Positions 1-7,460 of a stretch of DNA of 26,085 nucleotides are shown one piece after another. The position numbers were made by a program, and so were the translations under genes. This DNA is from a virus. The DNA lies in IMG/VR virus record IMGVR_UViG_3300042319_001788, positions 1-26,085 of that record; one strand, given 5' to 3'. How positions within the stretch are numbered: the first letter of the stretch is position 1; each line of letters begins with the position of its first letter. Under the pieces are notes generated by a model. The model was not told the DNA's origin, did not search any database, and saw only the letters and a program-made list of their open reading frames with translations.

Positions 1-425
1 TCACAGACGGCGAGGTGACTGATTACGACGTCATTGAGGACGACCTGCGCGCGAATATGGCCGCGCTGATGGTGCGCGAGATACCGTTTGACCCGTGGCA
101 GGCCACGCATCTGGCAGGCCACATGCTTTCAGAGGGTGCGCCGATGGTCGAGTACAGGCAGGTAGTCCAAAATATGAGCGAGCCCATGAAACAGCTTGAG
201 GCGCTTGTATTGGCCGGCCGCTTAACACATGACTCAAACCCGATGATGGCGTGGATGATGAGCAACGTGGTTTGTCACGTCGACGCCAAATCTAATATCT
301 ACCCGCGGAAGGAACGCGATGAAAACAAAATTGACGGCGCGGTAGCTGCGATCATGGCCCTTGGTCGCGTAATAGCTCAAAAACCTGCAAAAAAGCCTAA
401 TGACGGGACTGTTTTTATGGTATAA
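1..425 (+). CDS. Terminase large subunit, C-terminal part (5' end outside window)
   Basis: This is the last ~141 codons of the DNA-packaging motor. The reading frame is open to the left edge (first full codon at base 3), so the GTG at base 15 is an internal valine and not a start. The end carries the conserved C-terminal pattern of phage large terminases of the HK97/YmfN type: a segment reading HDSNPMMAWMMSNVV (bases 228-272), then a DAKSNIYPRKE stretch and KIDGAVAAIMALGR. This region belongs to the RuvC-like nuclease half that cuts concatemeric DNA at the prohead portal. The ATPase half and most nuclease residues are outside the window. The stop (TAA) lies nine bases before the portal start, the usual terminase-portal order of head operons. 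Confidence 0.9.
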   Translation, partial: TDGEVTDYDVIEDDLRANMAALMVREIPFDPWQATHLAGHMLSEGAPMVEYRQVVQNMSEPMKQLEALVLAGRLTHDSNPMMAWMMSNVVCHVDAKSNIYPRKERDENKIDGAVAAIMALGRVIAQKPAKKPNDGTVFMV

Positions 426-434
426 ACTGAGCGC

Positions 435-1694
435 ATGGGAATACTCTCGAACATTTTTTTGCGCGGCGCGATATTGGCGGGTTATAGCCCGCGAGACCCC
501 GCTATCGCTGCGATTTTTGGGCGCGGGAATATGTCCACGGCGGGGACAAACGTCACGCCTGAGACGGCCATGCAACACACGGCGGTATGGGCGTGCGTGC
601 GCGTGCTCGCTGAGACGGTGGCGTCTCTGCCGCTAATAATGTATCAGCGCACCGACAAAGGGCGACGGCGGGCGATTGAGCATCCGCTCTATGCGATTTT
701 GCAATCACGCCCAAACAACTGGCAGTCGTCGTTTGAGTGGCGCGAGCAGTGTATGGCGCACATCGCGTTGCGCGGCGCTGCCTACTCGCGCATACAGCTA
801 CAACGCGGCAAACGCACACTCACCGCGCTCAATCCTGATCGAGTCAAACCGCACCTGCACGACGACGGCACGTTGTCCTACGAGGTGCAACAAAAAAATG
901 GGGACACACTCACGCTATTACAGGAAGAGGTGCTGCGCGTCCCATTTTTACTGATCGACGGGGTGCGCCCCGTGACACCAATTGAGGCGACCCGCGACGC
1001 CCTAGGTACGGCGATTGCTACCAATGATTTTGTGGCGAGATACTATAAAAACGATACTAAACCACCACTGTGGATTGAGGCACCGCCAGCCGGATTCCAG
1101 AACGAGGAGGCGAAACGAAAATTCGCCGCCGGATGGCGCGAGGCGCAGGGCGGCGAGAATCGCGGGTCGACGCCTGTACTAGACAACGGGTTCAAAATCC
1201 ACGAATTGAGCGTCAACGCCTCAGACGCTCAGTTGCTCGAATCACGCGCCGCCAGCGTGATTGACATCGCTCGCATCTATAGGATGCCGCCACACATGAT
1301 AGGCGCGTTGGAGCGTGCGACCAACAACAATGTTGAGCAACAGGCTATTGATTTTGTTGTGCATACGATGCGGCCTTGGTTTATCCGTTGGGAGCAGGCG
1401 CTGGCCCGCGATTTACTCACGGAGTCCGAGCGCGGCGAGTATTATTTTGAGTTTTTAGTCGACGGCCTGCTACGCGGAGACAGCGCGGCGCGAGGCGAGT
1501 TTTACACAAAACAGTTTAACATCGGGGCGATGAATCAGGACGAGATTAGGGCGGCAGAAAATCGCGATCCGCTACCTAATGGCGAGGGCCAAAAATTTTA
1601 TGTGCCGCTGAATATGATTGCAACAAATGGGGACACACCTCAAAATAAACGCGACCAACATGGCGCGGCAGGAGAAAACAATGGCAGAAATTGA
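435..1694 (+). CDS. Phage portal protein, HK97 family
   Basis: 419 residues, the usual size for this family. The protein forms the dodecameric ring at the capsid vertex through which DNA enters and to which the tail attaches. Recognisable parts are an N-terminal segment with TAVWACVRVLAETVASLPL (about residues 49-67), a following HPLYAILQSRPN block, and the later RIYRMPPHMIGALE region with an adjacent NNNVEQQ stretch. All are typical of HK97-type portals. The position between terminase and prohead protease agrees with this call. Translation starts at ATG 435 shortly after the terminase stop. The 3' end overlaps the protease start by 14 bases, which suggests coupled translation. Lysine codons are all AAA and glutamate codons mostly GAG, a bias seen elsewhere in the window. 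Confidence 0.95.
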   Translation: MGILSNIFLRGAILAGYSPRDPAIAAIFGRGNMSTAGTNVTPETAMQHTAVWACVRVLAETVASLPLIMYQRTDKGRRRAIEHPLYAILQSRPNNWQSSFEWREQCMAHIALRGAAYSRIQLQRGKRTLTALNPDRVKPHLHDDGTLSYEVQQKNGDTLTLLQEEVLRVPFLLIDGVRPVTPIEATRDALGTAIATNDFVARYYKNDTKPPLWIEAPPAGFQNEEAKRKFAAGWREAQGGENRGSTPVLDNGFKIHELSVNASDAQLLESRAASVIDIARIYRMPPHMIGALERATNNNVEQQAIDFVVHTMRPWFIRWEQALARDLLTESERGEYYFEFLVDGLLRGDSAARGEFYTKQFNIGAMNQDEIRAAENRDPLPNGEGQKFYVPLNMIATNGDTPQNKRDQHGAAGENNGRN

Positions 1695-2280
1695 AAAACG
1701 AATGTTTGACGCAGAGGCGCTCACGGTGCATCGGCGGGACGACGATAAATCACCAATGATGCGCGGCCACGCCGCCGTGTTTAATGAGTTGTCGGGCGAT
1801 TTAGGCGGGTTTCGGGAGCAAATCATCCCCGGCGCGTTTGCCGAGGCGATTGAGACGGATGACGTTCGCGCCCTCATCAATCACGACTCTAATTTTGTTT
1901 TGGGACGCAACCGCGCCGGGACGCTCGCGATGCGCGAGGACGTGCGAGGGCTGGCGGTAGAGATCACGCCGCCGGATACCGCGTTTGCGCGTGACCTAAT
2001 CGTCTCGATGGAGCGCGGCGACGTGACGCAGATGTCATTTGCGTTCCGCGTCCGTCCCAACGGAGAGGATTGGGCAAAAAATGATGATGGCGTGTGGGTG
2101 CGCAGCGTCAAGCGCGTGAGGCTCTATGACGTCTCGGTAGTGACGTACCCGGCATACACACAAACAGATGTCGCTATGCGCTCTTTGGACGCATTTGTGC
2201 GTACTCTCACACCATCAACCGACTACATTGTGACGATGCAGGCGCGGGCGCGGCAGATTGCAATTGCAGAGGCTCTATAA
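1681..2280 (+). CDS. Prohead serine protease, HK97 family (S78/U35)
   Basis: 199 residues from the preferred ATG at 1681, which has an AGGAGA Shine-Dalgarno site about seven bases upstream. In-frame ATGs at 1618 and 1660 lie inside the portal gene and lack such a site. The enzyme removes the delta domain of the capsid protein during head maturation and then digests itself. The family pattern is clear: a GHAAVFNE segment near residues 29-36, the catalytic histidine in LINHDSNFVLGR (His68), and the serine in the QMSFAFRV strand (Ser119). The C-terminal part contains VRLYDVSVVTYPAY, also typical. It lies directly before the major capsid gene, its substrate. Confidence 0.94.
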   Translation: MAEIEKRMFDAEALTVHRRDDDKSPMMRGHAAVFNELSGDLGGFREQIIPGAFAEAIETDDVRALINHDSNFVLGRNRAGTLAMREDVRGLAVEITPPDTAFARDLIVSMERGDVTQMSFAFRVRPNGEDWAKNDDGVWVRSVKRVRLYDVSVVTYPAYTQTDVAMRSLDAFVRTLTPSTDYIVTMQARARQIAIAEAL

Positions 2281-2304
2281 CATGTTTTTGGCAATCCGAG
2301 CGGC

Positions 2305-2357
2305 GGCAGGCGCGCGGATGCCTTATAGGTGTCCAGCCTGCCAATTTTTTATTTTTA
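2305..2357 (+). terminator. Long bulged hairpin plus T-tract upstream of the capsid gene
   Basis: The gap between protease and capsid genes folds into a compound hairpin. GGCAGGC (2305-2311) pairs with GCCTGCC (2336-2342). Inside it GGATGCCT (2316-2323) pairs with AGGTGTCC (2327-2334) through six Watson-Crick and two G-T pairs around a TAT loop. A T-rich run (TTTTTTATTTTT, 2345-2356) follows directly. This is the shape of an intrinsic terminator or attenuator. It could reduce read-through from the head genes, or mark the 5' end of a processed capsid mRNA. The run ends just before the capsid Shine-Dalgarno site. Confidence 0.6.
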
Positions 2358-2369
2358 ATGGAGATTGAT

Positions 2370-3590
2370 ATGAGTAAAAAAATTATTGAATTGCAGGAAA
2401 AACGCCTAAAGGCCGTGCATGATGCGCGATCTTTGAACGATTCCGTCGCCGCAGAAAAACGCGATATGACGGGCGAGGAACAAACGCGATTTAATGCGTT
2501 TATGGCCGATCAGGAAAAACTGGGACAGGCCATTAAAGACGAACAGCGCCTGCTTGACGCCGAGCGTGAGACCGCAGCGGGCGAGCAGCGCGGCGGCAAA
2601 ACGACGACCAAAGCAGACGACGGCGCGCCTACTGACAAACGCGCCTCCGCAGAGTACGCCGAGGCGTTTGGTGCGTTTCTGCGCGCCGAGAACCAGGCGC
2701 ATCAACGCGCTTTGCAGGCCGATTTGGACACCGATGGCGGCTACGTTGTCTCGCCTAAACAGTTTGTAACCGCGCTCATCAAATCTATTGATGATCAGTC
2801 ATTCGTCCGTCAAAATGCCACCGTCCTGCCGCTCAACAACGCGGCCAGCCTCGGCGTACCATCGTTGGACGCCGATCCAGCGGATGCGGACTGGACGTCA
2901 GAATTGGGGACAGGCAACGAGGACAGCGCCATGAAATTCGGGGCGCGGGAATTTAAACCATTGCCGCTGGCGAAGCGAATCAAAATTAGCAAAAAATTGC
3001 TACGCTCGAGTGCTATCCCAATCGAGCAACTTGTGCAGGAGCGTCTCGCGTATAAATTTGCCGTGACCCAAGAAAAGGCGTTTATGCTTGGTAACGGCGC
3101 AGGCCAGCCATTAGGATTGTTCGCCGCCTCGACAAATGGCATCACAACGGCGCGTGATGTGGCCACTGGCAATACAACAAGCGCAATCACGATGGACGGT
3201 CTGATTAACGCCAAATACTCGCTCAAATCCGGGTACCTAGCGAGTGCCAAATGGCTGTTCCACCGCGACGGCGTGCGCGAGGTGGCGAAGCTCAAAGACA
3301 ACGATGGCAGCTATCTCTGGCAGCCATCTAAAATGGAGGGCGAGCCCGACATGCTGCTCGGCCAGCCAATCATCATGTCGGAGTACGTTCCAAACACGTT
3401 CACAAGTGGCCAGTACGTCGGCATCATTGGCGATTTGAGCTACTACTGGATTGCAGACGCCCTCGATATGCAAATCCAAGCGTTGTTTGAGTTGTACGCC
3501 GAAGCCAATCAAGTCGGCTACATCGCTCGCATGGAGACCGACGGCATGCCAGTATTGGCCGAGGCGTTTGCGCGAGTCAAATTGGCCTAA
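2370..3590 (+). CDS. Major capsid protein, HK97 family
   Basis: 406 residues from ATG 2370, chosen because GGAG at 2361-2364 is six bases upstream. The in-frame ATG at 2358 would put the ribosome site inside the gene. Residues 1 to about 95 are charged and helix-prone, as in the delta scaffolding domain removed by the prohead protease. From about residue 110 the HK97 fold begins: DLDTDGGYVVSPKQF, a following DDQSFVRQNATVLPL block, then EFKPLPLAKRIKISKKLL. Near the end are GQPIIMSEYVP and the P/E-loop region up to the C-terminal RMETDGMPVLAEAFARVKL. It forms the icosahedral shell. It is flanked on both sides by strong hairpins, fitting separate control of this abundant product. Confidence 0.96.
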   Translation: MSKKIIELQEKRLKAVHDARSLNDSVAAEKRDMTGEEQTRFNAFMADQEKLGQAIKDEQRLLDAERETAAGEQRGGKTTTKADDGAPTDKRASAEYAEAFGAFLRAENQAHQRALQADLDTDGGYVVSPKQFVTALIKSIDDQSFVRQNATVLPLNNAASLGVPSLDADPADADWTSELGTGNEDSAMKFGAREFKPLPLAKRIKISKKLLRSSAIPIEQLVQERLAYKFAVTQEKAFMLGNGAGQPLGLFAASTNGITTARDVATGNTTSAITMDGLINAKYSLKSGYLASAKWLFHRDGVREVAKLKDNDGSYLWQPSKMEGEPDMLLGQPIIMSEYVPNTFTSGQYVGIIGDLSYYWIADALDMQIQALFELYAEANQVGYIARMETDGMPVLAEAFARVKLA

Positions 3591-3598
3591 CATCAAAC

Positions 3599-3622
3599 GG
3601 GCGGCGATTAAAATCGCCGCCC
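3599..3622 (+). terminator. Perfect 11-bp inverted repeat after the capsid gene
   Basis: GGGCGGCGATT (3599-3609) is followed by AA and its exact complement AATCGCCGCCC (3612-3622), nine bases after the capsid stop. In RNA the inner pairs would open to give a smaller stable loop. Only a weak, interrupted T-rich tail follows (ATTACAATTTT). It may therefore be a partial terminator or a 3' stabilising hairpin for the capsid mRNA rather than a full stop. The next gene has its own AGGAG site just downstream. Confidence 0.6.
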
Positions 3623-3652
3623 ACGTCATTACAATTTTCTAGGAGATTAAAA

Positions 3653-4093
3653 ATGAATTTATCCCCAAATGTGAAAGTCACGCGGGTTGTCACAGCTCAG
3701 GCCGCTGGCACTTCTGCGGTCAATGGTACCGTGCTCGATATGCAAGGATTCGACGGCGTGGTTTTTGTCGCATCTTTTGGCGCGTTGACAGCAACGCAGG
3801 TCACTAGCCTCAAAGCGCAGGACGGCGCGACTGCCAATTTGTCGGACGCCGCAGATTTGGCCGGGTCGCTCACTGGCCCACTGGCGGACACCGATGGCAA
3901 CCGCTCGTTGGTGCTCGAGATTTGTAAACCGTCAAAACGGTACATCCGTCCGGTCATCAATCGCGCGACGGCAAATGCTGTGATTGATGGCGTTGTGGCG
4001 ATCCAGTACTCGTCTAGCAAATCGCCAACCACTAACGACGCCACGGTGGCGGCCGCCAAGCTGCGGGTCTCGCCAGCTAACGGTACGGCCTAA
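3653..4093 (+). CDS. Small virion protein next to capsid gene (possible decoration protein)
   Basis: 146 residues with an AGGAG ribosome site at 3641-3645. I do not recognise a named family with certainty. The sequence is rich in Ala, Val and Thr and looks beta-strand forming: FDGVVFVASFGALT, then RYIRPVINR and GVVAIQYSSS. There is no signal peptide or membrane segment. Small genes placed immediately after an HK97-type capsid gene are often capsid decoration or head-completion proteins. That is inference from position, size and composition. The gene is isolated by strong hairpins on both sides, suggesting that its dosage is tuned separately from the capsid gene and the connector genes. Confidence 0.5.
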   Translation: MNLSPNVKVTRVVTAQAAGTSAVNGTVLDMQGFDGVVFVASFGALTATQVTSLKAQDGATANLSDAADLAGSLTGPLADTDGNRSLVLEICKPSKRYIRPVINRATANAVIDGVVAIQYSSSKSPTTNDATVAAAKLRVSPANGTA

Positions 4094-4104
4094 TCAGCCG
4101 TTTG

Positions 4105-4134
4105 GGTGCCGGGGCAACCCGGCACCATTTTCTG
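4105..4134 (+). terminator. Perfect 9-bp hairpin with GCAA tetraloop and short T-run
   Basis: GGTGCCGGG (4105-4113), loop GCAA (4114-4117), CCCGGCACC (4118-4126), then ATTTTCT. The GCAA loop is a member of the very stable GNRA tetraloop class. The hairpin begins eleven bases after the upstream stop codon. It is a good intrinsic terminator candidate, though the T-run is short, so partial termination or a processing site is equally possible. Confidence 0.7.
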
Positions 4135-4145
4135 AGGGGTGAAAA

Positions 4146-4397
4146 ATGATCAAACTTACAAAAATTTTGGCGGGCCCGGGTGGCTGCTACGATATTGGCA
4201 ACCGCGTTGACCTGCCCCCGCACGTAGAGGCTGAGATTGTGGCCGCAGGCGCTGCGGAGTACGTCGCCTCACCGCAGACGGCCACCGCACCTGACGTTGT
4301 AGAGATTGCCGTTGCGCCTGACGCCACGGCGGCGCAAGCGACGGTGCAAAAAGTGCCCGCAGAAGCGCGGCAAGGCCCCGCCAAGGCAAAAAAATAG
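4146..4397 (+). CDS. Small protein of the head module, function unknown
   Basis: 83 residues, with a GAGGGG ribosome site at 4134-4139. The first ~40 residues look folded, with a GPGGCYDIGNRVDLPP turn and a VEAEIVAAGAAEYV helix. The last ~40 are Ala/Pro/Lys-rich and probably disordered, ending PAKAKK. Short proteins with this N-terminal pattern lie between capsid and connector genes in many siphoviruses, but I do not know a defined role. Good ribosome site, codon use matching the neighbours, and tight spacing to the next gene (17 bases) make it a real gene. Confidence 0.6.
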   Translation: MIKLTKILAGPGGCYDIGNRVDLPPHVEAEIVAAGAAEYVASPQTATAPDVVEIAVAPDATAAQATVQKVPAEARQGPAKAKK

Positions 4398-4414
4398 AGC
4401 GCTAGGGGGAACAT

Positions 4415-4999
4415 ATGGCGTTGAGGTTAAAAACGGCTGCAATCGCTACACCCGTCACAGATGCGGCGCTCAAATCTCACGCCCGCATCACCGACGGCAG
4501 CGAGGACGCCGATGTCGCCGCGCTCAATCTAGCCGCCACCCGCGCCGCTGAGGTGGCGACACAACGCGCCCTAATGCCACAGACGTGGGTTTTGACCCTA
4601 GACCAATTTCCGCGTGGCGGCGTCATTGACGTGCCCGTACCCCCGCTCATATCGGTGACGAGCCTGAAATATCTCGATGTTGATGGCGTACTGACTACTC
4701 TGTCATCAGCCGAGTATGTTGTTGACAACCAGACCGAGCCTGGGCGCATCGTGCCGGCCTACGAAAAAACATGGCCAGCCATACAGCTAATGCCTAATGC
4801 CGTGACGATTGAGTTTATCGCTGGCTACGCCAACGCGGCAGCGGTACCAGACCCTATCAAACACGCGATAAAAATGATTTTTGGTCATTATTGGATCCAT
4901 CGCGAGGAGGCTGGCGAGCGTCAAATGTATGTCACGCCAGTAGGTGCCAAACACCTGCTCGACCCATATCGCGTCTACTCGTTTGGCCGCACCTTATGA
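4415..4999 (+). CDS. Head-tail connector protein, phiE125 gp8 / HK97 gp6-like
   Basis: 194 residues. The pattern matches phage connector proteins of the phiE125 gp8 type: an N-terminal helical part (TPVTDAALKSHARI), a central PQTWVLTLDQFP segment, the repeated beta motif IDVPVPPLISVTSLKYLD, then FIAGYA...VPDPIKHAIKMIFGHYW and RQMYVTPVGAKHLLDPYRVYSF at the C-terminus. Members form a ring below the portal to which the head-tail stopper docks. The ATG of the next gene overlaps this stop as ATGA. The gene lies between capsid and head-tail adaptor, the expected site. Confidence 0.85.
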   Translation: MALRLKTAAIATPVTDAALKSHARITDGSEDADVAALNLAATRAAEVATQRALMPQTWVLTLDQFPRGGVIDVPVPPLISVTSLKYLDVDGVLTTLSSAEYVVDNQTEPGRIVPAYEKTWPAIQLMPNAVTIEFIAGYANAAAVPDPIKHAIKMIFGHYWIHREEAGERQMYVTPVGAKHLLDPYRVYSFGRTL

Positions 5000-5331
5000 G
5001 CGCAGGCAATCGGCCCCATCGCATCGTTTTGCAAAGCCCCGGCGGCGTCACGGACAGCGTAGGCGAGCGCACTACCGTATGGACGGACGCTGCCACCGTG
5101 TACGCTGAGATACGCGGCCTAACCGCTCGCGAGATGATGGCCGCCGGGCAGCGGCAGGCTACTACCAGCCATGTTATTGTTTTCCCGCACGGCGCGAATG
5201 TCGCTGCCGTGGATGCGGCTTGGCGCGTAAAATACGGGACGCGCATTTTTACCATCGAGGGCGTCATCAACATTGATGAGGCCAAAAAAACAATTCAACT
5301 TTTTTGTACTGAGTCGGTACGACAGGAATAG
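4996..5331 (+). CDS. Head-tail adaptor / stopper protein, SPP1 gp16-like
   Basis: 111 residues from ATG 4996, which overlaps the upstream stop (ATGA) and implies translational coupling. A longer in-frame extension to 4891 lies wholly inside the upstream gene and is not used. The fold pattern is that of phage head-tail joining proteins: HRIVLQSPGGVTD, then TVWTDAATVYAEIRGLTARE, a central TSHVIVFPHG strand, and WRVKYGTRIFTIEGVINIDE with a final strand pairing (TIQLFC). Such proteins close the capsid after packaging and dock the tail terminator. The next gene starts ten bases after the stop with an AATAGGGGACACACC leader. Confidence 0.8.
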   Translation: MSAGNRPHRIVLQSPGGVTDSVGERTTVWTDAATVYAEIRGLTAREMMAAGQRQATTSHVIVFPHGANVAAVDAAWRVKYGTRIFTIEGVINIDEAKKTIQLFCTESVRQE

Positions 5332-5341
5332 GGGACACACC

Positions 5342-5623
5342 ATGCCAGCGGCCATTAACAGATTCTCCTCGTTTTCAACCGGGCTCGACAGTCCGCCCAC
5401 AACGCTCGAAACAGTCACGCCTTCCGACAGCGTTTTTCTCGCGCAGGTATGCCGCGCCGTGTACGTTGGTGTAGGAGGCGACGTCGCTGTAGTCGTCAAT
5501 CAGGCGGGCGCCGATGCGACGTTTTTGCATAAAAATGTGCCCTCCGGGACGTACCTGCTTGGCCTGATACACCGCGTCAACGCGACGAACACTACCGCGA
5601 CCAACATGATCGCCGTCAGCTAA
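5342..5623 (+). CDS. Spike-base-like protein (GTA head-spike base family, tentative)
   Basis: 93 residues from ATG 5342, preceded by the GGGGACACACC leader. The body reads as one small beta-domain: TVTPSDSVFLAQVCRAVYVG, then GGDVAVVVNQAGADATFLHK, then VPSGTYLLGLIHRVNATNTT. This arrangement (TPSD, RA-YVG, GDV, N/K-VP-G, I-RV-ATNTTAT) resembles small phage proteins that include the head-spike base of the Rhodobacter GTA (rcc01079 family). That match is from memory of the family and was not searched. Its stop overlaps the start of the fibre gene as TAATG, so the two products are probably made together, as expected for a base and the fibre it carries. Confidence 0.55.
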   Translation: MPAAINRFSSFSTGLDSPPTTLETVTPSDSVFLAQVCRAVYVGVGGDVAVVVNQAGADATFLHKNVPSGTYLLGLIHRVNATNTTATNMIAVS

Positions 5624-7077
5624 TGCTCTCTCTCTCGCTGTCTCTGACCTCTGTTCTGCGGCGCGTTTTGAGCCGCGCAGCGCCGCCTATACTCGATCAG
5701 ATTGGCGTTGCGAGCGCAGCCGCGTACAGCCTGCGTAAGCTACGCAATGCATACACGGGCAGCGCGATACGGGTGCGCCGGTCGAGCGACAATGCGGAGA
5801 CCGATATTGGGTTTACCGCCAGCGGTGATCTGAATACCGCTGCTTTGATGAACCATGTGGGGTATCAGAACTTATTGACCTATTCGGAGCAGGCTGATAA
5901 CGTAGTTTGGACGTTTGGGGATGCAGTAACCCCTAACCTTATCACCTCACCCGATGGAACAACAACTGCTGATTTAGTTCAAGTAGTAGGGGCGAGTACT
6001 TTACGGCAGGCATTCACAACACCAATATCGGGGCAAACTGTAACGGCTAGTTGTTGCTTTAAATTAGGGCTTGTTGGCGAATGGGTTAGGATTTCTGTCT
6101 TTGACCCACTCGTACCTACTAATCAGTTCCGTGCATGGTTTAACCCTAATACAGGGCAGCTTGGTGTATCCGACCAAATAGGTACAGGCGTGCATATTGG
6201 TGCAGGTATTGAGAATATTGGAAACGGGTGGTACAGGGGTTGGGTTACTGGGCAAATACCAAGTACATCTTTGACCATTCAACTTTCTAATGAAAACAGC
6301 AACGGTGTTACAGCTAGAACAGCAGGGCAGAATCGGTATCAATGGGGTGCACAAATCAATTTAGGTACGTTGCAACCTTACCAACAAACAGTAGCTACAG
6401 CTAGAGCTGGCAACGGCTTTGTTACCACTTGGTATGACCAATCAGGCAATGGGCGCAACGCTACGCAGACCACGGCAGGATTGCAGCCGCGCATTGTCAA
6501 CAATGGCGTGGTAGAGGCTATTAACGGAAAGCCGGAAATTACGTTTGATGGCGTAAATGATTATTTAGCTGCCGCTTCTCCGCTTATTGGCACAACGCAC
6601 AGTTTGTTTATTCTGTTCACACCGACGATTGAAAATGAATTTGGGACTGTTTTTGGGCAGTGGAAATCGGGGGAAAATGGCCGTTTTTACGTTATTGCAA
6701 ACCAAGAATCGGCTGGGCCTATTTCGGCTGGGCGCTTAAACGTAGCCAACACTACAGCGACGGGAGGCAATGGAACCAACGGTTTAGCCGCAGATGTTGC
6801 TATTTCAAATACACTCACTTTGATCACATCTATATCAACCACCGGAAGCGAGCAGTGGAAACTGTTTAAGAACGGCGCGGAATGGGATAGCGCAACAATT
6901 ACGACCGTCTTTACGGGGGTCAATAGCGCGATAGGTTCGTTGAATGGAACTGGATCATTGCTCCCATTTGAAGGCACTTTATCAGAATTGATTTCGTTCC
7001 CATCGGCACTCTCCACCACCGACCGCCAAACGCTTGAGCGCAACGAGGGCGGGCACTATACAATTACAGTTTCATGA
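5623..7077 (+). CDS. Head or tail fibre with split arabinofuranosidase-like domain, inserted carbohydrate-binding module and LamG-like end
   Basis: 484 residues. Residues ~24-80 (ILDQIGVASAAAYSLRKLRN, then AIRVRRSSDNAETDIGF and GDLNTAAL) and ~263-340 (GNGFVTTWYDQSGNGRNATQ, then QPRIVNNGVVEAINGKP) are two halves of a domain common in phage fibres and related to arabinofuranosidase-type sugar binding. Between them, residues ~81-261, is a separate module starting NLLTYSEQADNVVWTFGD and ending near RYQWGAQINLGT, the pattern of carbohydrate-binding modules of phage fibres. The rest (ITFDGVNDYLAAA onward) looks like a LamG/concanavalin fold. The insert is visibly AT-richer than the flanks. The product probably binds a cell-surface glycan. 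Coupling to the spike-base-like gene favours a head spike; a tail fibre is the alternative. Confidence 0.65.
   Translation: MLSLSLSLTSVLRRVLSRAAPPILDQIGVASAAAYSLRKLRNAYTGSAIRVRRSSDNAETDIGFTASGDLNTAALMNHVGYQNLLTYSEQADNVVWTFGDAVTPNLITSPDGTTTADLVQVVGASTLRQAFTTPISGQTVTASCCFKLGLVGEWVRISVFDPLVPTNQFRAWFNPNTGQLGVSDQIGTGVHIGAGIENIGNGWYRGWVTGQIPSTSLTIQLSNENSNGVTARTAGQNRYQWGAQINLGTLQPYQQTVATARAGNGFVTTWYDQSGNGRNATQTTAGLQPRIVNNGVVEAINGKPEITFDGVNDYLAAASPLIGTTHSLFILFTPTIENEFGTVFGQWKSGENGRFYVIANQESAGPISAGRLNVANTTATGGNGTNGLAADVAISNTLTLITSISTTGSEQWKLFKNGAEWDSATITTVFTGVNSAIGSLNGTGSLLPFEGTLSELISFPSALSTTDRQTLERNEGGHYTITVS
5863..6405 (+). other. Inserted carbohydrate-binding-like module within the fibre gene
   Basis: In-frame segment of about 181 codons that separates two halves of one domain in the fibre protein. 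A 60-base sample inside (6241-6300) has 23 G/C, while a sample in the left flank (5701-5760) has 37. The borders are inferred from protein pattern: the left half ends at AALMNHVG and the right half resumes at GNGFVTTWYDQSGN. The exact borders are uncertain by a few codons. This looks like module capture by recombination. Confidence 0.6.
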
Positions 7078-7097
7078 TTTACAAATAGGGGACATAC

Positions 7098-7448
7098 ATG
7101 AATAAATTTTTTATTACTACACCGGAAATTGCGAGTGCGCTTGAGATGGCGACTGGTATCAGCGCGGAGAAAGCTCGTCAGCAGGGGTGTGAAGGCGTCA
7201 CCTCATTTTGGTGGAGTGTTGTTCGGCATCCGGACGGCGAGCAGGCCGCGCTGGAAATACATGATGCGCCGGAGGCTGGTGGCGTTATGCAGCAAATTGG
7301 CGAGAACAACGAAATTGTAATCGGGGACACACCAGCAGCGTCAAACATCGTGTATCAAAACGGCGACCTCGTTATCACGACCGACGATCTAATCGACGAG
7401 CTGCCGGCGGATTGGCATACGGTTGATCCTAGTGCAGACGCACCATAG
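7098..7448 (+). CDS. Hypothetical protein after the fibre gene
   Basis: 116 residues, not recognised. The start ATG 7098 is preceded by AAATAGGGGACATAC, nearly identical to the leaders at 5329 and 18757. The protein is acidic, with a helical start (TTPEIASALEMATGISAEKA), a central TSFWWSVVRHPDGEQAALEI strand region and an acidic C-terminus (DDLIDELPADWHTVDPSAD). No signal peptide, membrane segment or catalytic motif is visible. Its place directly after a fibre gene would suit a small fibre chaperone or attachment protein, but this is only position-based. Confidence 0.55.
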   Translation: MNKFFITTPEIASALEMATGISAEKARQQGCEGVTSFWWSVVRHPDGEQAALEIHDAPEAGGVMQQIGENNEIVIGDTPAASNIVYQNGDLVITTDDLIDELPADWHTVDPSADAP

Positions 7449-7460
7449 GACGCCTCCCGC

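Noticed and set aside
6064-6354. 96-codon minus-strand ORF within the fibre insert
   Set aside because: I considered a small gene carried with the insert, but it has no ribosome site and the forward module pattern is continuous.
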